The notes under the pieces: generated by a model
What the model was told of the DNA's origin: nothing
The model's database searches: none
The model's input: the letters and a program-made list of their open reading frames with translations, nothing else
Translations under genes and position numbers: made by a program
DNA from: Hyparrhenia diplandra
Taxonomy: Eukaryota; Streptophyta; Magnoliopsida; Poales; Poaceae
Assembly (NCBI GenBank): GCA_015847255.1
Contig: JADLZK010008219.1
Coordinates: forward strand, 806,001 to 870,000
Length of the DNA stretch: 64,000 nucleotides
Direction of reading: 5' to 3'
In this document: piece by piece, positions 22,580 through 34,504 of the stretch
How positions within the stretch are numbered: position 1 is the stretch's first letter
How the letters are laid out: each line of letters begins with the position of its first letter

Positions 22580-23045
22580 TATGGAACACAGTCACATGCA
22601 TGGTACATCCACACATGTATCCACACAACAACACAATTTCCAAACAAAAAGATGTGTATGTATGTATCATCATAAGGTAGCAAGTGATCGAGCATAGTAC
22701 AAACTAGGTCTCCTCCAAAACCGTACACCGAGAACGGAATAGGAGAACCATACACGGAAATAAACAAACACGGCACACACAGTGCATGCACTCAAAAATA
22801 AACCCAACGCATCTCTCACTCACACACACATATACATACGGGACGACATACACGCGTATCACAGCGTACATGACGACACGTACATACGTGTAACTGTAAG
22901 GAGAGATTTTTATTCAGTACTCGACGTAGCAGTAGTAGACAACTCATATCATCACGCATAGCTAGATAGATACTCATGCATGCATGGTCGTCGATGCTCA
23001 ACGACGGCCGGCCGTCGTCGATCGTAGCTATAGTCTTGGTTTACT

Positions 23046-23509
23046 TCACAGCCTGCATGATCGATCGATCATACATGGAAGAATCAGTTAACCAACTTGT
23101 ATTGATCGATTCAGATGCAAAGAGATCGATCATCATCAATCACTTTATTTGTAATACCTGGAGCAGTCGGTGGAGGTGCTGATGGTGTAGGGGACGTTGA
23201 CGCCGCACTTGAGGGGATGCTGGCGGCGTTGCCGGCGTTGAGGCCACTGATGCTTCGGGCGGCGTTCTTGAGGCAGTTGCAGGCGGTGCGCTTGTCGGCG
23301 CTGGAGCTGGCGGCGGCGTTGAGGCTCCCTGACGCCGCTGCAGCAGCCCGAGGAGGGTGCGGTGGCCTGGCCGCGGGCGTAGGTCAGGCACGGGCTGATG
23401 GCCGAGTTCACCTGCCCGCAGGTCACGGCCGCCTCCGAGATCGTCGCCGCTGCCGCAGTAGAACCACCGCCACCACGGCGATCGCCACAGCAACCTGCAT
23501 GCGAGCCAT
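23046..23509 (-). pseudogene. nsLTP C: broken copy of the lipid transfer protein gene
   Basis: Same design as copy D: ATG at 23509 (MARMQVAVAIAVV), exon 1 down to 23158, donor CAG|GTATTAC, acceptor CATGCAG|G, exon 2 23046-23052, which would end SRL. Three single-base changes break the frame relative to D. One base is lost in an AA run at about 23457, inside the signal peptide. One C is gained in a CC run at about 23328, just after the CC motif. One G is lost in a GG run at about 23209, before the KCGV loop. Everything else, including splice sites and TATA box, is well kept. Either a very young pseudogene or a live gene with assembly errors. Confidence 0.85.
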
Positions 23510-23635
23510 GTCGATGTTCAGGGTGTCTTGGGGTGTGTGCCTGCTGGCTGGCTGTGTGTGCTAGTGTGCTGGCTTTGGAATGCAGCTGTGAGAGCAAGTG
23601 CTAGCTGGTGAGGAGAATGCCATGGAATGTTGGTC

Positions 23636-23643
23636 CTTAAATA
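23636..23643 (-). promoter_or_regulatory. TATA-like box of nsLTP C
   Basis: TATTTAAG on the gene strand, in the same sequence context (GGCCTATTTAAGGACCAAC) as copy D. Confidence 0.6.
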
Positions 23644-24298
23644 GGCCTTTTGATGCATGGATCCTGTGTGATTAGTGATGAGCGAGCTAGAGTATGTGGC
23701 TGATGAGTGATGACAGATGTCAATATGCAGAGTTTTCAGTCGGTGGATGCATGAAATGTCCACCATGGACTCACGCCATTGCCATCCATGGAAGTTAAGA
23801 GCTGGGCAGGAGGTAGTTGGCTGTTGGAGGCCGGCAGATGGAGGATGTGGATGCGTAGACATACTACACTGATACACATATAGGTGCAGTGGTTAGTGCA
23901 GGCAGCAGAGTGAATTGATTAGCAGCAGCTGACTAATACGACATAGCGTCATTTAACCTCATCATCAGCCTCACTGTTTTAATCGAATGTCCTGGATTTG
24001 CTGTGTACATCCATGGATGTAGAGACTGGATGTTCTTACTCATCCATTATCTAAATAATCGAATGTCCTGGATGGCATGTCCCACAGCCAAGGGAACATG
24101 TAGGTTGGAGCCATATATTGGAAAACATTTTATCTTGGACATGTTAATTCTTAGCCCTGAATAATATCCAAAGAAATGTTGGATTTTTTTTGTAAGCTAG
24201 CTGCTTATTAGCTCCTCTGAATTTGTGTTTATTTGCTAACAAAGATGCATAATCTCGCAAGTTTAATTTGCCACTTTTGGTACAGCCGGTAGGATACC

Positions 24299-25094
24299 TG
24301 TTGACGCAAACTAGGGTTCGTCCCAACACACTCGAGGGTATTGGACGCCCACGAGGTTGCTCACAACCTACACGACGGTTAGAACCAAAGTGTAAACAAT
24401 CAAAACCGATCTAGAGATTGATTAGACCGATGTAGAGCTCATTCTTGACCGAAAAAGCCTCAGAACACCCTCCGGAAGATCCGTTAGGCGGACGAGACGT
24501 GAGGGATCTCCTAGGACTAGCATGGCCACCTAGGATCGCTGGAAATCTCATCGAGAGTGACCAAACAGCAGGAGTTGGTAGTTGATCTTTGATCGATTGG
24601 ATGTAGATGGGAACAAATCGGCCATGAACCTCTCTCATTATGTAGAGCGGGGTGGTCTTATCCCCTTAGGAGAACCGCCATGATACATTTCCAAACATCA
24701 ACACCTTCCAAAACCGATCTAAAACACGCGTCCCCTCTCGACACACGCGGGACGCCCAAAACAGGGGACGCCGGGCGCGCCCAGGCCCCGCACGGACGTG
24801 GTCCGAGACCCCCGCAAATCGGGGGACCGCCGCACGCTCAAGCTAGTGGGTCGGAAGCTCAAGGGGCTGCGTCGGTGCTTCCTCTGACACAGTCCGGTCC
24901 AAAAGGACTTTTTTCGAACACCGCCGGACGCGCCTCGGCCGAATCCTAGCATCCGCACGCTAGAAGCAAAGTGAGCGCCTCTCACCATATTTTCTGAGTC
25001 TCTCGCCTCGTTGTTGCACCCCAAACATGTCTAAAGCCCCTTTGACACGTCCAAGTTACCGAAATCATGTACCTAACATTTTTGGGTGTCAACA
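24299..25094. mobile_element. solo LTR inserted upstream of nsLTP C
   Basis: A perfect 5-bp duplication ATACC flanks it (24294-24298 and 25095-25099). It starts TGTTGAC and ends GTCAACA, a 7-bp inverted terminal repeat of the TG...CA type. There is no coding sequence in its 796 bp. Sequence on either side joins up to match unit B around 21350, so the insertion came after the duplication that made units B and C. Confidence 0.88.
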
Positions 25095-25749
25095 ATACCC
25101 CTGTTGTGCCGCCATTCAATTATATAGTTGGTTTACTACTGAGAAAGCAGATTCCCTTGCCTCGGTCCTCTTGCATGTTTGATGTTTTGACTTTTGTTCG
25201 GCTGATCATTTCTGCAGCTGATATGCCTGGCTAATGTTTCTTTTGTTTTGTGAGAAAAACAATGTAGCATAGCAAATAAGCCATGCTATTAATCAGTTGT
25301 TTGTGCATCCCCGCACAACTTCATTTTTGTGGACTTTGATTGTCTCCTAACTCAGCTGGTAGGAAGCTGGATTAAAACCATCTGTCATGGGGTTTTTCCG
25401 GTGGAAGGTCCTTGGCTATGCTAATAACTAGCTATTGCTCTGTAAAAGCCGTGTGTCTAGTTCATCAAGGTTATGCAGAGAGTAACTGATTGACCGCGTC
25501 CTTGCCATTCTTGTTCCTACAACTTTGGTGAAGAACTCTATAGAGCGACCTTTTGTTTTGTCACATTGGAAAATTGCGGGGCCCTTGTCACTATGAATAT
25601 TAATTGTGCTTATATATGTTTTCCTTTGCGTGGCGTCTGCGTTTGCATAAGCATATGAACTTGTTTATTTAATTTCCATTGTGTGACTATTTTTCAATTG
25701 GCGAGGAACACAAATGAAACCATTTATTTTTCAAATCACAATCTTGTCA

Positions 25750-25990
25750 TTAAATTCTCGAGTTTGCAACCTAGTTTTGTTCGGTGCTATATAGGGTGTT
25801 TGGCTATATAGGGTGTTTGCATGAGGAATAGGTGCCATATAGGGTGTTTGGCAAGAGGGAGGAGGACCGGGTTCCACTCCTCGAGTCTGCAACCTAGTTT
25901 TTCGTTGGGTGCTATATAGTCGCAAATAGGGGTGTTTAGCACGACTCCTGAGAATTAGAGGCCACTTTTATTTCCTCACTGAATAAGAGC
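25750..25990. repeat. short repeats with GGGTGTTTGGC units, shared by units B/C and C/D junctions
   Basis: CTATATAGGGTGTTTGGC and GAGTCTGCAACCTAGTTTT occur twice or more here and again around 21970-22090. They mark the junctions between tandem units and may be the remains of a small insertion that was duplicated with them. Confidence 0.5.
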
Positions 25991-26577
25991 CGGGTTAATT
26001 ACTTCCCGAAACTTAAAAACGTCTGAAAAGACTCTTTCTCAAAAAGTAGATAGGGAGGACCGTGTTTGGGAGTGGCGAATGAAGCGTATATATAATCGAA
26101 TCATGGAACACAGTCACATGCATATGCAGGCACATAAGAACAATTTGCAAAAAGATGTGTATGTATCATCATAAAGTCGCAATGATCCAACATAGTACAA
26201 AGTAGATCTTCTCCAAAACCGTAAACGGAGAACGGAATCGGCCGGAGAACGTACATGGAATCAACAAACACCGCACACACAGTGCACGCATGCACTCAAA
26301 AATAAAACAAGCAAAAGAGCATCTCTCACACGTACATACGGGACGCACACGCTACGATGCAAGCGTATCACAGCGTACACGACGACACGTAATAATACGT
26401 GTGTATGGAGATATTTTTATTCAGTACAACGTAGAGTAGTAGACAACTCATCGTCACGCGTAGCTAGATAGATACTCATGCATGCGTGGTGTCGTCGATG
26501 ATCAACGACGGCCGGCTGAACGGATCACCGAACGATCATGCACATCAGGCCGTCGTCGATCGTGGTCTAGGTTTACC

Positions 26578-27050
26578 TCACAGCCTGCATCATCACGCAT
26601 GGAAGAAGCAATTAAACAACTTGTGGTATTGATCGATTCATAATTTCATATGCAAAGTGGTAGTGATTCATTGAGATAATCAATCATTTTGTAATACCTG
26701 GAGCAGTCGGTGGAGGTGCTGATGGTGTAGGGGATGCTGACGCCACACTTGGAGGGGATACTGGCGGCGTTGCCGGCGTTGAGGCCGCTGACGCTTTTGG
26801 CGGCGTTCTTGAGGCAGTTGCAGGCGGTGCGTTTGTCGGCGCTGGAGCTGGCGGCGGCGTTGAGGCTCCTGACGCCGCTGCAGCAGCCCGAGGAGGGCGC
26901 GGTGGCCTGGCCGCGGGCGTAGGTCAGGCACGGGCTGATGGCCGAGTTCACCTGCCCGCAGGTCACGGCCGCCTCCGAGGTCGTCGCCGCTGCCGCAAGC
27001 AGAACCGCCGCCACCACGGCGATCGCCACAGCAACCTGCATGCGAGCCAT
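26578..27050 (-). CDS. nsLTP D: type 1 non-specific lipid transfer protein
   Basis: Exon 1 26698-27050, intron 26585-26697 (donor CAG|GTATTAC, acceptor ATGCAG|G), exon 2 26578-26584, only 7 nt, giving 119 aa ending DCSRL. The signal peptide is about 28 residues. The mature part starts AVTCGQVNSAISPC and has the eight cysteines at C-X9-C-X14-CC-X19-CXC-X22-C-X13-C. The intron falls after the second base of the Arg codon, as in B and C. It differs from B in the tail (L instead of VS) and in the central helices (NAAASSSADKRTAC versus SNAATTTADRRTAC). Intact and probably expressed, given the preserved TATA box and leader. Confidence 0.95.
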
Positions 27051-27179
27051 GTCGATGTTCTAGCTGTCTGTCTTAGGGTGTGTGTGTGTGTGTGGGCGTT
27101 TGCACCTGCTCGTAGGACTCTTTGGAATGCAGTAAGAGCAAGTGCTAGCTGGTGAGGAGAACGCCATGGAATGTTGGTC

Positions 27180-27187
27180 CTTAAATA
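27180..27187 (-). promoter_or_regulatory. TATA-like box of nsLTP D
   Basis: TATTTAAG on the gene strand, 130 bp upstream of the start codon, in the same context as copy C. Confidence 0.6.
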
Positions 27188-27399
27188 GGCTTGTGATGCA
27201 TGGATCCTGTGTGATCAGTGGTGAACGAGCTAGAGTGTGTGGCTGATGGCAGATGTCAATATGCAGAGTTTCAGTCGGTGGATACATGAAATGTCCATGG
27301 ATCGATGATTTGATGGTATTACTTGCCATCGCCATCGCCATCCATGGAAGTTAAGAGCTGGGCAGGAGGTGGTTGGGTGTTGGGAGGTAGCTGCAGGCA

Positions 27400-28071
27400 G
27401 ATGGACGATGTGGATACACATAATACAGTTACACAACAGTGGTTAGTTGAGGCAGGGAGTGAATTCAGCAGCAACAGAAACTTAAATTGCAGCTACTAGC
27501 CGCCTAACACGACTTTTAGCGGCAGAGTCGGCAGGGAGGGACAGACGTATACGTGGCTCATGATCTGGTGATGCAGTTGGAGGCCGCATTCATCACTCTC
27601 TCTCACAGTGTGTCAGTGTGAGGTAGTTTGCAGTTGGATCTGAGTGCTTATCGCGCAATAAACACGCATAACCCTCATACATTAAGACACCAAATAATCC
27701 ATGGATGCTTCCCGTAGTCTCCTTCGTTAATTCGTCCGGCAACCAGAAACAAAGATCAAATTGAAGATGATGCGTACAGCATGCAGCAGGTAGTACAGTG
27801 CAGGAGGTTACATGGACATTCACAAATTTAAGTAGCAACAGTTGTCCAGCAAAGTATGGGAGCCCACTTGTCGTTGTCACGATCGGAAGCTCCGCCACGT
27901 ACTACAGGAGGACATCCCGTCCCCTACCTGCACAGGCACCACCGACGGTGGCCAAAACTCGTATGTCCGACTGTCAAAAAAAAAAAACTAACCGTACATC
28001 TCTCAATTTTTTATTCAAAACGAACTCATTCGACCACTAGAGCAAAATACTGTCACTTCAACTCTCTCATC
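27400..28071. other. intergenic, no gene seen
   Basis: Upstream flank of nsLTP D and unique sequence before the retroposon. No coding signal was recognised. Confidence 0.5.
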
Positions 28072-28085
28072 AAAATTTTAGAGGT

Positions 28086-30866
28086 GACGTCTTCTGGGCA
28101 GAAAACGGTCGGATGAACGACTCCGCGAGCGAACCCCCGACCCTCCAGCGACCCCATCCCGCCGCCGATCTACTACCAGCTCCACGCAAATCAGCACCAC
28201 CCACCTACAGATCCGAGTTCCCCCTGCCCCGATCTACACCATGATGGGTCCATCGTCGTCCCCGCTCCACCGGTTGCGCGGCGGCTCGCCATTCGGGCGA
28301 CACAGGCCATGGGCGGCGGCTCCGCTCTCGCCGCCGCCGGCCAGGCCCGAAGCTCACATCCTGGCTTCCACCGGCGATGGCGGGGGCGTGACGCACCGGG
28401 CGGCGTCATTTTCGCCCCTCCTCCTACGCGGGCGCCAGTCCCGGCGGACGCCGGCCATGGAGACGGCCCGCCCATGCCGCTGCCGGCACGCCGTGAGCTG
28501 GGGGGCCTCGCCGGGCGCCGCGGGCCGCCGGTACGTTTCCGCCGCTGCTCGCCCCCCTCGCCGCCACCAATGTTCGCCATGGCGGGCTCCCGCGCTACGC
28601 CGACAGGCTGGCCGCGGGTGCTCGGCCGCGGTGACCGCGCACTCCCCGCCAAAGAGCCCGGCCACGCATGCTCTCGAGGATCGCGTGCCGGGTCGCCGCC
28701 GAGGCGCCCAAATCGCCGCCACGGTGCCGTGGTCGGGCCAGGCTCGCTGGCGAGGACGCTCCGCCACCGGGGCCACGCCGGCATCGACGCCGGACGTCAC
28801 TTCCACGGCCTGCGCCGACCGCCGGGTGAGCCGCAGCCGCGGCCAGACGTTCCTCCCATCCATGCCCGCGCTGGAGGTGGTCTCTAGTGGCGGGCAAGGC
28901 TCTTTCTCCGGGCGCGGCACCATATTACCCCGCCGCTGGAAGATCCAAGGAAATGCGGTGGGTGGACAACTTCTCGGAGTGCTCAGAAGATGAGGACGAA
29001 GTCGCCGAGCCGGAGGCCCCCACCGCCGCGGCGGCGCGCCTTGCCATCCACGATCCGCCTCGAGTGGCCCAGGGCTCGTTCGACCGCTCCCCGCACCGCC
29101 GTTGCCGCCGCGGGAGGGATGTTTTCGCCGTGGCACGCCGAACCGCGCCCGTTGCCGTCGTCGCGCCGCCCCATCGCCGGAGGAGGCCGGGGGTGGTGCC
29201 GTTTTCGTTCGGCCGCCGCCCAAAGACCGCCGGCGACCACCCCGCAGTGGCCGCTGTTGCCGCCCGCAAATCGCGCCGCCGCTGCCGCCACCGCCCCATC
29301 GCCGGAGGAGGCCGGGAGTGGGTGCCGCCGCAGCCAGCCGCCGCCCGCCCGACACCGCCGGGCGACCACCCGTGGTAGCCGGAGCCGCCAGGTGCCCGCA
29401 CCTTTACGCCTTGGTCCGCACCGGCCTCGCGCGTCCCTCGCACACCGCCGCCGCCAGCCAGCCGCCGAGCCCGCCGCTCGGCGCTTGTCGCCGCCAAAGA
29501 TGAGCCAGCCCCGCCGCCATCGGGTTGACGCTGATGGCTTCACACTGCGGCAGGCGCAGGCGCGTCACCGCCACCACGCCCTCACCCCCCCGCCGTAGGG
29601 CGGCCGGTGCCGCCTTCTCTCGCCGGCCTCTCGCTTCAACCGCTTTGGCCGAAGGTCACATCGCTGCACAAAGGCGCCGGGCCCTTCACGCTGCCTTCTT
29701 TGCTTTAGCAAGAGGCACCGGCAGGGATCGGGAAGTTTTCGACGCCGTCGCCGCGCCTCCAAAGACACCCCCTCGCCGCCCAGCGGAAGAGCCACGCCCG
29801 CGCCCACTCCTCCAAATCACCGCGCGACGCCGGCCGTGGCGAGGGCCTCGGGGCCATCCGAGTCGTCGCAGTGGCTCCACCCCGTCTGGACATTCTTTGT
29901 CCGCCCCTTCGACGTCATTGGCGCTCGGGCCGGTGAGAGGTGCCTCCCCGATGTGAAGGTTGCCACCACGCTGAGTTACGTTGATTGCGTCGACCGTTGG
30001 CGTTCAGGCCGCAGATGGTTGCGAGCCGCGCGCTCGGGGGATCCAGTGCTTGATGAGATCGCAGCCGTACGCTGCTCAGACACCTCTCTTGCAGACGTCC
30101 GTTTGTTGTCACCGGCGAAGACCCCAAGACACCGACCGGGTGGGCGATCTCGGGTGGCGGCGGAGTTTGCGATTTTGGCCCGCCATCGCCGACGCCGAGG
30201 TGACTCCATCCTTACAGATGAACCTGCTGCCCCTTCGCATCCATCTCCTGAGTCTTGCGAGGATGAGGTTGTCAACACGCCCCGGAGCCGCCACGGAGTC
30301 TTCCGAGGATGGTTGTCGCCACCACCGCCCGCCAGAGCGATGTCCCGGCGCCAGAGATTGAAGACAGGGGTGTGTGCCGTTGGCATCACCACTTCAAGTC
30401 GGGCCGCGCCTACGCCGGGGCGCCGCACTCGCCTCCACCCACACCTCGCGCCGAGTGGCCGTATCGCGACCCGTCCGAGGCGGCCAATGCGACCGTGCAA
30501 GCCCGCAACCTCTTACCCGAAGTTGGGCTTCAAGTGGGACGCGGGTGAGGCTCCGGCCGCCGTTGAGGAGAAGGTCGTCCATCTTTCGACGCGGCATGCC
30601 GCAAAGCGGCGCCGTTTCGAAGTTACTTCTTGATGGTGCTTTCGACCTCTCCACTATGGACCTCAATCTTGAGGGGATCGCCGACGAGGAGATCTAGCTT
30701 AGTTGACGGTGGGTTGGTTTGTCGCAAATTGGTCATTATGTAATCCCAGTTGATGTATCCAGTAGTGGTTAGGTTTGCATCGGTAATGGTTTGGTTACCG
30801 TTGCTTCTTGTTGTTTGAACTTTCTTCTACTTAATGAAATACGCGCAACGGCGCGGTCGCAAAAAA
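28086..30866 (+). mobile_element. LINE-like retroposon without reverse transcriptase
   Basis: A 14-bp direct repeat AAAATTTTAGAGGT lies on both sides (28072-28085 and 30867-30880). The element ends in an A-run after CTTAATGAAATACGCGCAAC and GGCGCGGTCGC, the style of 3' end seen in plant LINEs. The interior is about 70% GC, with long frames on both strands (plus-strand 28241-28993 and 29836-30633) but no zinc-knuckle, endonuclease or reverse transcriptase motif. A partial tandem duplication is marked by CCATCGCCGGAGGAGGCCGG at 29171 and 29296. It is probably a non-autonomous LINE derivative keeping leader and tail, moved by another LINE. A retrocopied gene transcript is the alternative. Confidence 0.7.
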
Positions 30867-31012
30867 AAAATTTTAGAGGTATAAAGGTTTTAGAGTACTT
30901 TAGTTCTTTTTTTTTTAGCTCCATTTGCTCTATTTGGATTTTCTCCTCTAGACTTTAGAGTACAGCTTAAACTTTAGCCTACCTCACATTAGAGCACAAT
31001 ATATATTAATTA

Positions 31013-31749
31013 GAGCATCTACATCAACACCCCTACTAGGCCTCCAACTCTGGATTTAGGTAGCGGGGGTAAAAAAACCCCAAGTTTGTTGGACCTCTAC
31101 TTTCTCCGGTCCCCTCAACCCTCAATTCCCTTTGGCCCCCTACTCCTTATCCTACTTATTTTGTTCTCACGACGTTTTTTCTTCCCTCTGTCTCCATCTC
31201 CGATGCGCTTCCCGCACCCTCCCCCGCCCCTCCTAGATGTAGCCCCACTTGATCCGCGGGAAGCCGCGCGCAATGGATCTGCGGGGCGGACGTGGCCTGC
31301 CCCGTCCGGCGGATGCGGCCAGCTTAGCGAGCGCACGACGACAAGAGATGCCAGCTGGGGCGGACACGGGCGTGCCCGGGCGTGGCAGACGCGGCTTGCC
31401 CGACTCGACGCGACTTCCCCGGCCTACTCAACGCGGCACCTCCACATGGGGCGTGAGCGAGAAGAATTGGAAGAGCACCTACTGGCGGTGCGGCCAGCCC
31501 CGCCCAACGAGGGCAATACCCAGCCAGGCGAGCCCGCCCGAAGAGACTTGGTGAAGAAGATGAGGGAGAGAGGATGACAAATTGGCCCCACACGCCATTG
31601 ACCGCTAAAACGGATTTGAGTAGTACGTGTAGCTTAGGTAGTGTTGCCAAAGTAAACCACAAAATGGGCCCCACTATAGTATGAAAATAGGTAGAACCCT
31701 AAACAGAGAAGTAGGTGGTGCGTTTTTAAGAAGATTCTTTGGAGATGCT
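31013..31749. mobile_element. Harbinger-like non-autonomous transposon
   Basis: The left end GAGCATCTACATCAACACC and right end GGAGATGCT(T) are inverted repeats of the GAGCATCTCC type, flanked by TTA (31010-31012 and 31750-31752). The 737-bp interior is GC-rich in the middle with no transposase. Confidence 0.65.
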
Positions 31750-31759
31750 TTAGGGGTGT

Positions 31760-34070
31760 ATTTCGTACAAAATTCACTAGACTGATCTGAGCGAGCAATT
31801 GTGATTTCAAGAGATATCTATACACATGACATGAGGAGTGGTAATGGTAGACGAACTCACAACTCCGGCCGAGAGCAATCAGGGAATTTGTACGAAATAA
31901 CCCTTAGATGCATTTGAATGAATTAATGTCACCGCGCTCTTCCAAAATCATTAGCGGACGTACATGCGCATGTACGTACGCTAATTCTGAACACCGCTTC
32001 TGAACACGAGTGACGAAAGTGGTAAAAGTGTAACGTACTACTACATGAACAGAGCGCCATCATTTTTTTATTTATTTATTTTTTTTTTTGCGTCGAAAGA
32101 TCTGCACCAATACTTTAGTACGCGTCGTACATACAATGCATATCTGCAATCATATCAAGATGATCATCCTTTCTCTCTGACTCACTGATGAACCCGTACC
32201 GGCGTACCGTACGTGCTTGTACATGACTAGTGCATGCTACAGTACGTCGCCACCTCCTCGGTACATCTTCACGTGTCCATGTTCCTCAACGAATTAATGC
32301 ATACGTACACATGTCCATCTTCACGTGTCCATGTTTTCTTTCACATGCATGCATGAGATCGAGATGATGGGGCTGGATCGTGGTACGTGCTACACATGCA
32401 TGTTCTTCTGCTTTTTTTTTTTTTTTTCACATGCATGAATGAGAGATAAGGGCATGTTTGGATTATTTCAGATGCCCATCGTATAGTATATATATGTACC
32501 ATCTCCCATGTAGCAGCTACCTACGTAGTACACTTACTCTCGTATTTCAGATGCCCATCCTATAGTATATATGTACCATCTCCCATGTAGCAGCTACCTA
32601 TGTAGTACACTTAATCTCATATGGCGCCCGCAAGTGGACGAGAGCATGCCCATGCGGGCATAACAAGATCCGCTCAACATCCTCCATGTACGTCGTAGCT
32701 ACCAGCTACCTAGCTTTCTACGCGTGCGTGTATAATCTTAAACCTATATATATACTTTTTACAATAATATATATTTGTGTCCTACTATTGTTAATAACAA
32801 ACACTCTCTGCATTCCAAACAACATGCATCTAACTATGGGAATTATGTTGGTCAACTTAACAATTTGAGATGCTTTGACTCTTTAAATTCTTAGAATTAC
32901 TTTTTAATTTAGGATGGATAGGTAATAGATACAACGATTCAGGTGGAAAACCTCCTCATGACACGGGGCGAACTGGTCCACTCTAAACCACATGCACTAT
33001 ATAGTTACCAATTGATACAACGAGTTTTCTTTATAGCATCTAAAGGATTAGACCAACAACAACACATTATTATCAAGTTACAAACTTCGCATGAACCACA
33101 GCTACAACCTTCTAAAAACAAGATGAATGACAATAATCAAATACAGAGGTTTCAGGTTCTGTTGTCCTTAGGCATATCAATTCATAATGCACAAACGATA
33201 GCTCCACTCTACATGAATTTTGGTAAGTATATAGATCCATGAGTCTTGTACCCACTAGCCAAGTTTTAGCTCAAATGGACTTTGTTTGACCACCGAAAAC
33301 AATCATCTACCAAAAAATTCTCTATCCTGACAAAACCCTTTAAAACCTAGTGTTCTGCTCAACCAATCATCAATCCGACTGACACACTAGGTGAGGAACG
33401 AGCTCACCACGCTTGATGTCAATCTAACTATGTTTGAATCACCAATCACTAGCTTGAAGATGACCGATTTAGAGCCACCAAATCTAGACACATTTGTTTC
33501 TCCTCTTCTTCCTCTCTTCTCTCACATTATGGTACGTGTTGTCGTGTCGTTCTACTCTTTCAACCCTCTCTCTCAGCAGTAGCATAATCAATGGAGGATA
33601 GGGTTTGTGATTTACCTTCCAAGGATCAATCTCCACCGTACCCTTAATTAGTTCCAACTGAAATCAACAACTCACAATAAGTAGATTTGTGACCTATTAT
33701 CTGCTTAATTTGTTAGGCTCAGTACGTTGTGGCTTGCTCGACTAAGCTCGAGCCCGCTGCACACATGTATGTGGTACTACCGCCGAAAATACATAAACCA
33801 CTAGTTTATTTTACATATCGAGTTAATCATTTATTACACCTAAAATGTAGGATAGATCTTCGAATCAATTTGATTTAATTAAATGTAGGTTTTGTTTAAC
33901 CTTTTTTTAGATAATGAGGTTTTGTTTAACCTAAATCAATAACTTTAACAATAATTAAATTATAACCATTGAAATGGGTAGATCCAGATAATCGCACAAC
34001 ACAACAATTTGCTACTTTTTTTTGGCGACTCACAACAAATTTGCCACCGTGCTTCGCCTACGAAGTCGAC
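31760..34070. other. intergenic, no gene seen; one 79-bp tandem duplication
   Basis: AT-rich sequence. The segment starting TTTCAGATGCCCATC at 32466 is repeated from 32545 to about 32623 with few changes. A 99-codon frame at 32943-33242 has no recognisable domain. Confidence 0.55.
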
Positions 34071-34073
34071 ATA

Positions 34074-34165
34074 CTCCCTCCGTCCTTTTTTTTATGTGTC
34101 GCCGAGAAGCGTGTTTGTGAGGGAAACACGGTTTTCTAGAGACAAATATTTAGGGACGTAGGGAG
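34074..34165. mobile_element. short Stowaway-like MITE
   Basis: CTCCCTCCGTCC at the left and GGGACGTAGGGAG at the right form inverted ends. TA precedes the left end, but the right TA is not preserved. Confidence 0.5.
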
Positions 34166-34232
34166 AGCACGATTGCCGACGGTGGTGTGGATCCGACCGT
34201 TGGCCGGCCGCCGTCGTCGTCGGAGTGCTGCC

Positions 34233-34468
34233 TGTTAGCAATATTGTATATCTCGGATACGGCTCGGTTGTTAGTTAGTTAGTCATATCCTGTAATCCAT
34301 CTTGTATCTCAAGTATATCATCTTGTAACACAAGTAGATGTGATGTATCTAGGATAGATACCGAATGTATCTTTGCTTGACTTGTAAGCCACGCCGGGCG
34401 TTTCCCGTGCCTATATTAACACGGAGCCGAGTACCCAGGAAGGGTAACTCGTTCACCTAATTCTCACA
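34233..34468 (+). repeat. 5' LTR of the copia element
   Basis: 236 bp. Against the 3' LTR it differs by one substitution (GAGTACCC versus GAGTTCCC) and lacks two 2-bp insertions (GT after ATCCTGT, and GG in the GCCGGGCG run). It includes a late TATATTAACACGGAGC stretch that may hold the promoter. Confidence 0.95.
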
Positions 34469-34483
34469 TGGTATTCAGAGCTC
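34469..34483 (+). other. primer-binding site, variant
   Basis: TGGTATTCAGAGCTC directly after the LTR. The usual sequence complementary to the initiator methionine tRNA is TGGTATCAGAGC, so one extra T lies in the TT run. Confidence 0.8.
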
Positions 34484-34504
34484 GATTCCTAGCGGAACTC
34501 AAAG

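Noticed and set aside
28354..29355. 333-codon open frame on the minus strand
   Set aside because: It lies in a very GC-rich retroposon whose transcribed strand is plus. The residues are Arg/Gly/Ala-rich without domain features, and long frames occur on both strands by composition alone.
32943..33242. 99-codon plus-strand frame
   Set aside because: No recognisable motif, no supporting splice or promoter signals, and AT-rich intergenic context.
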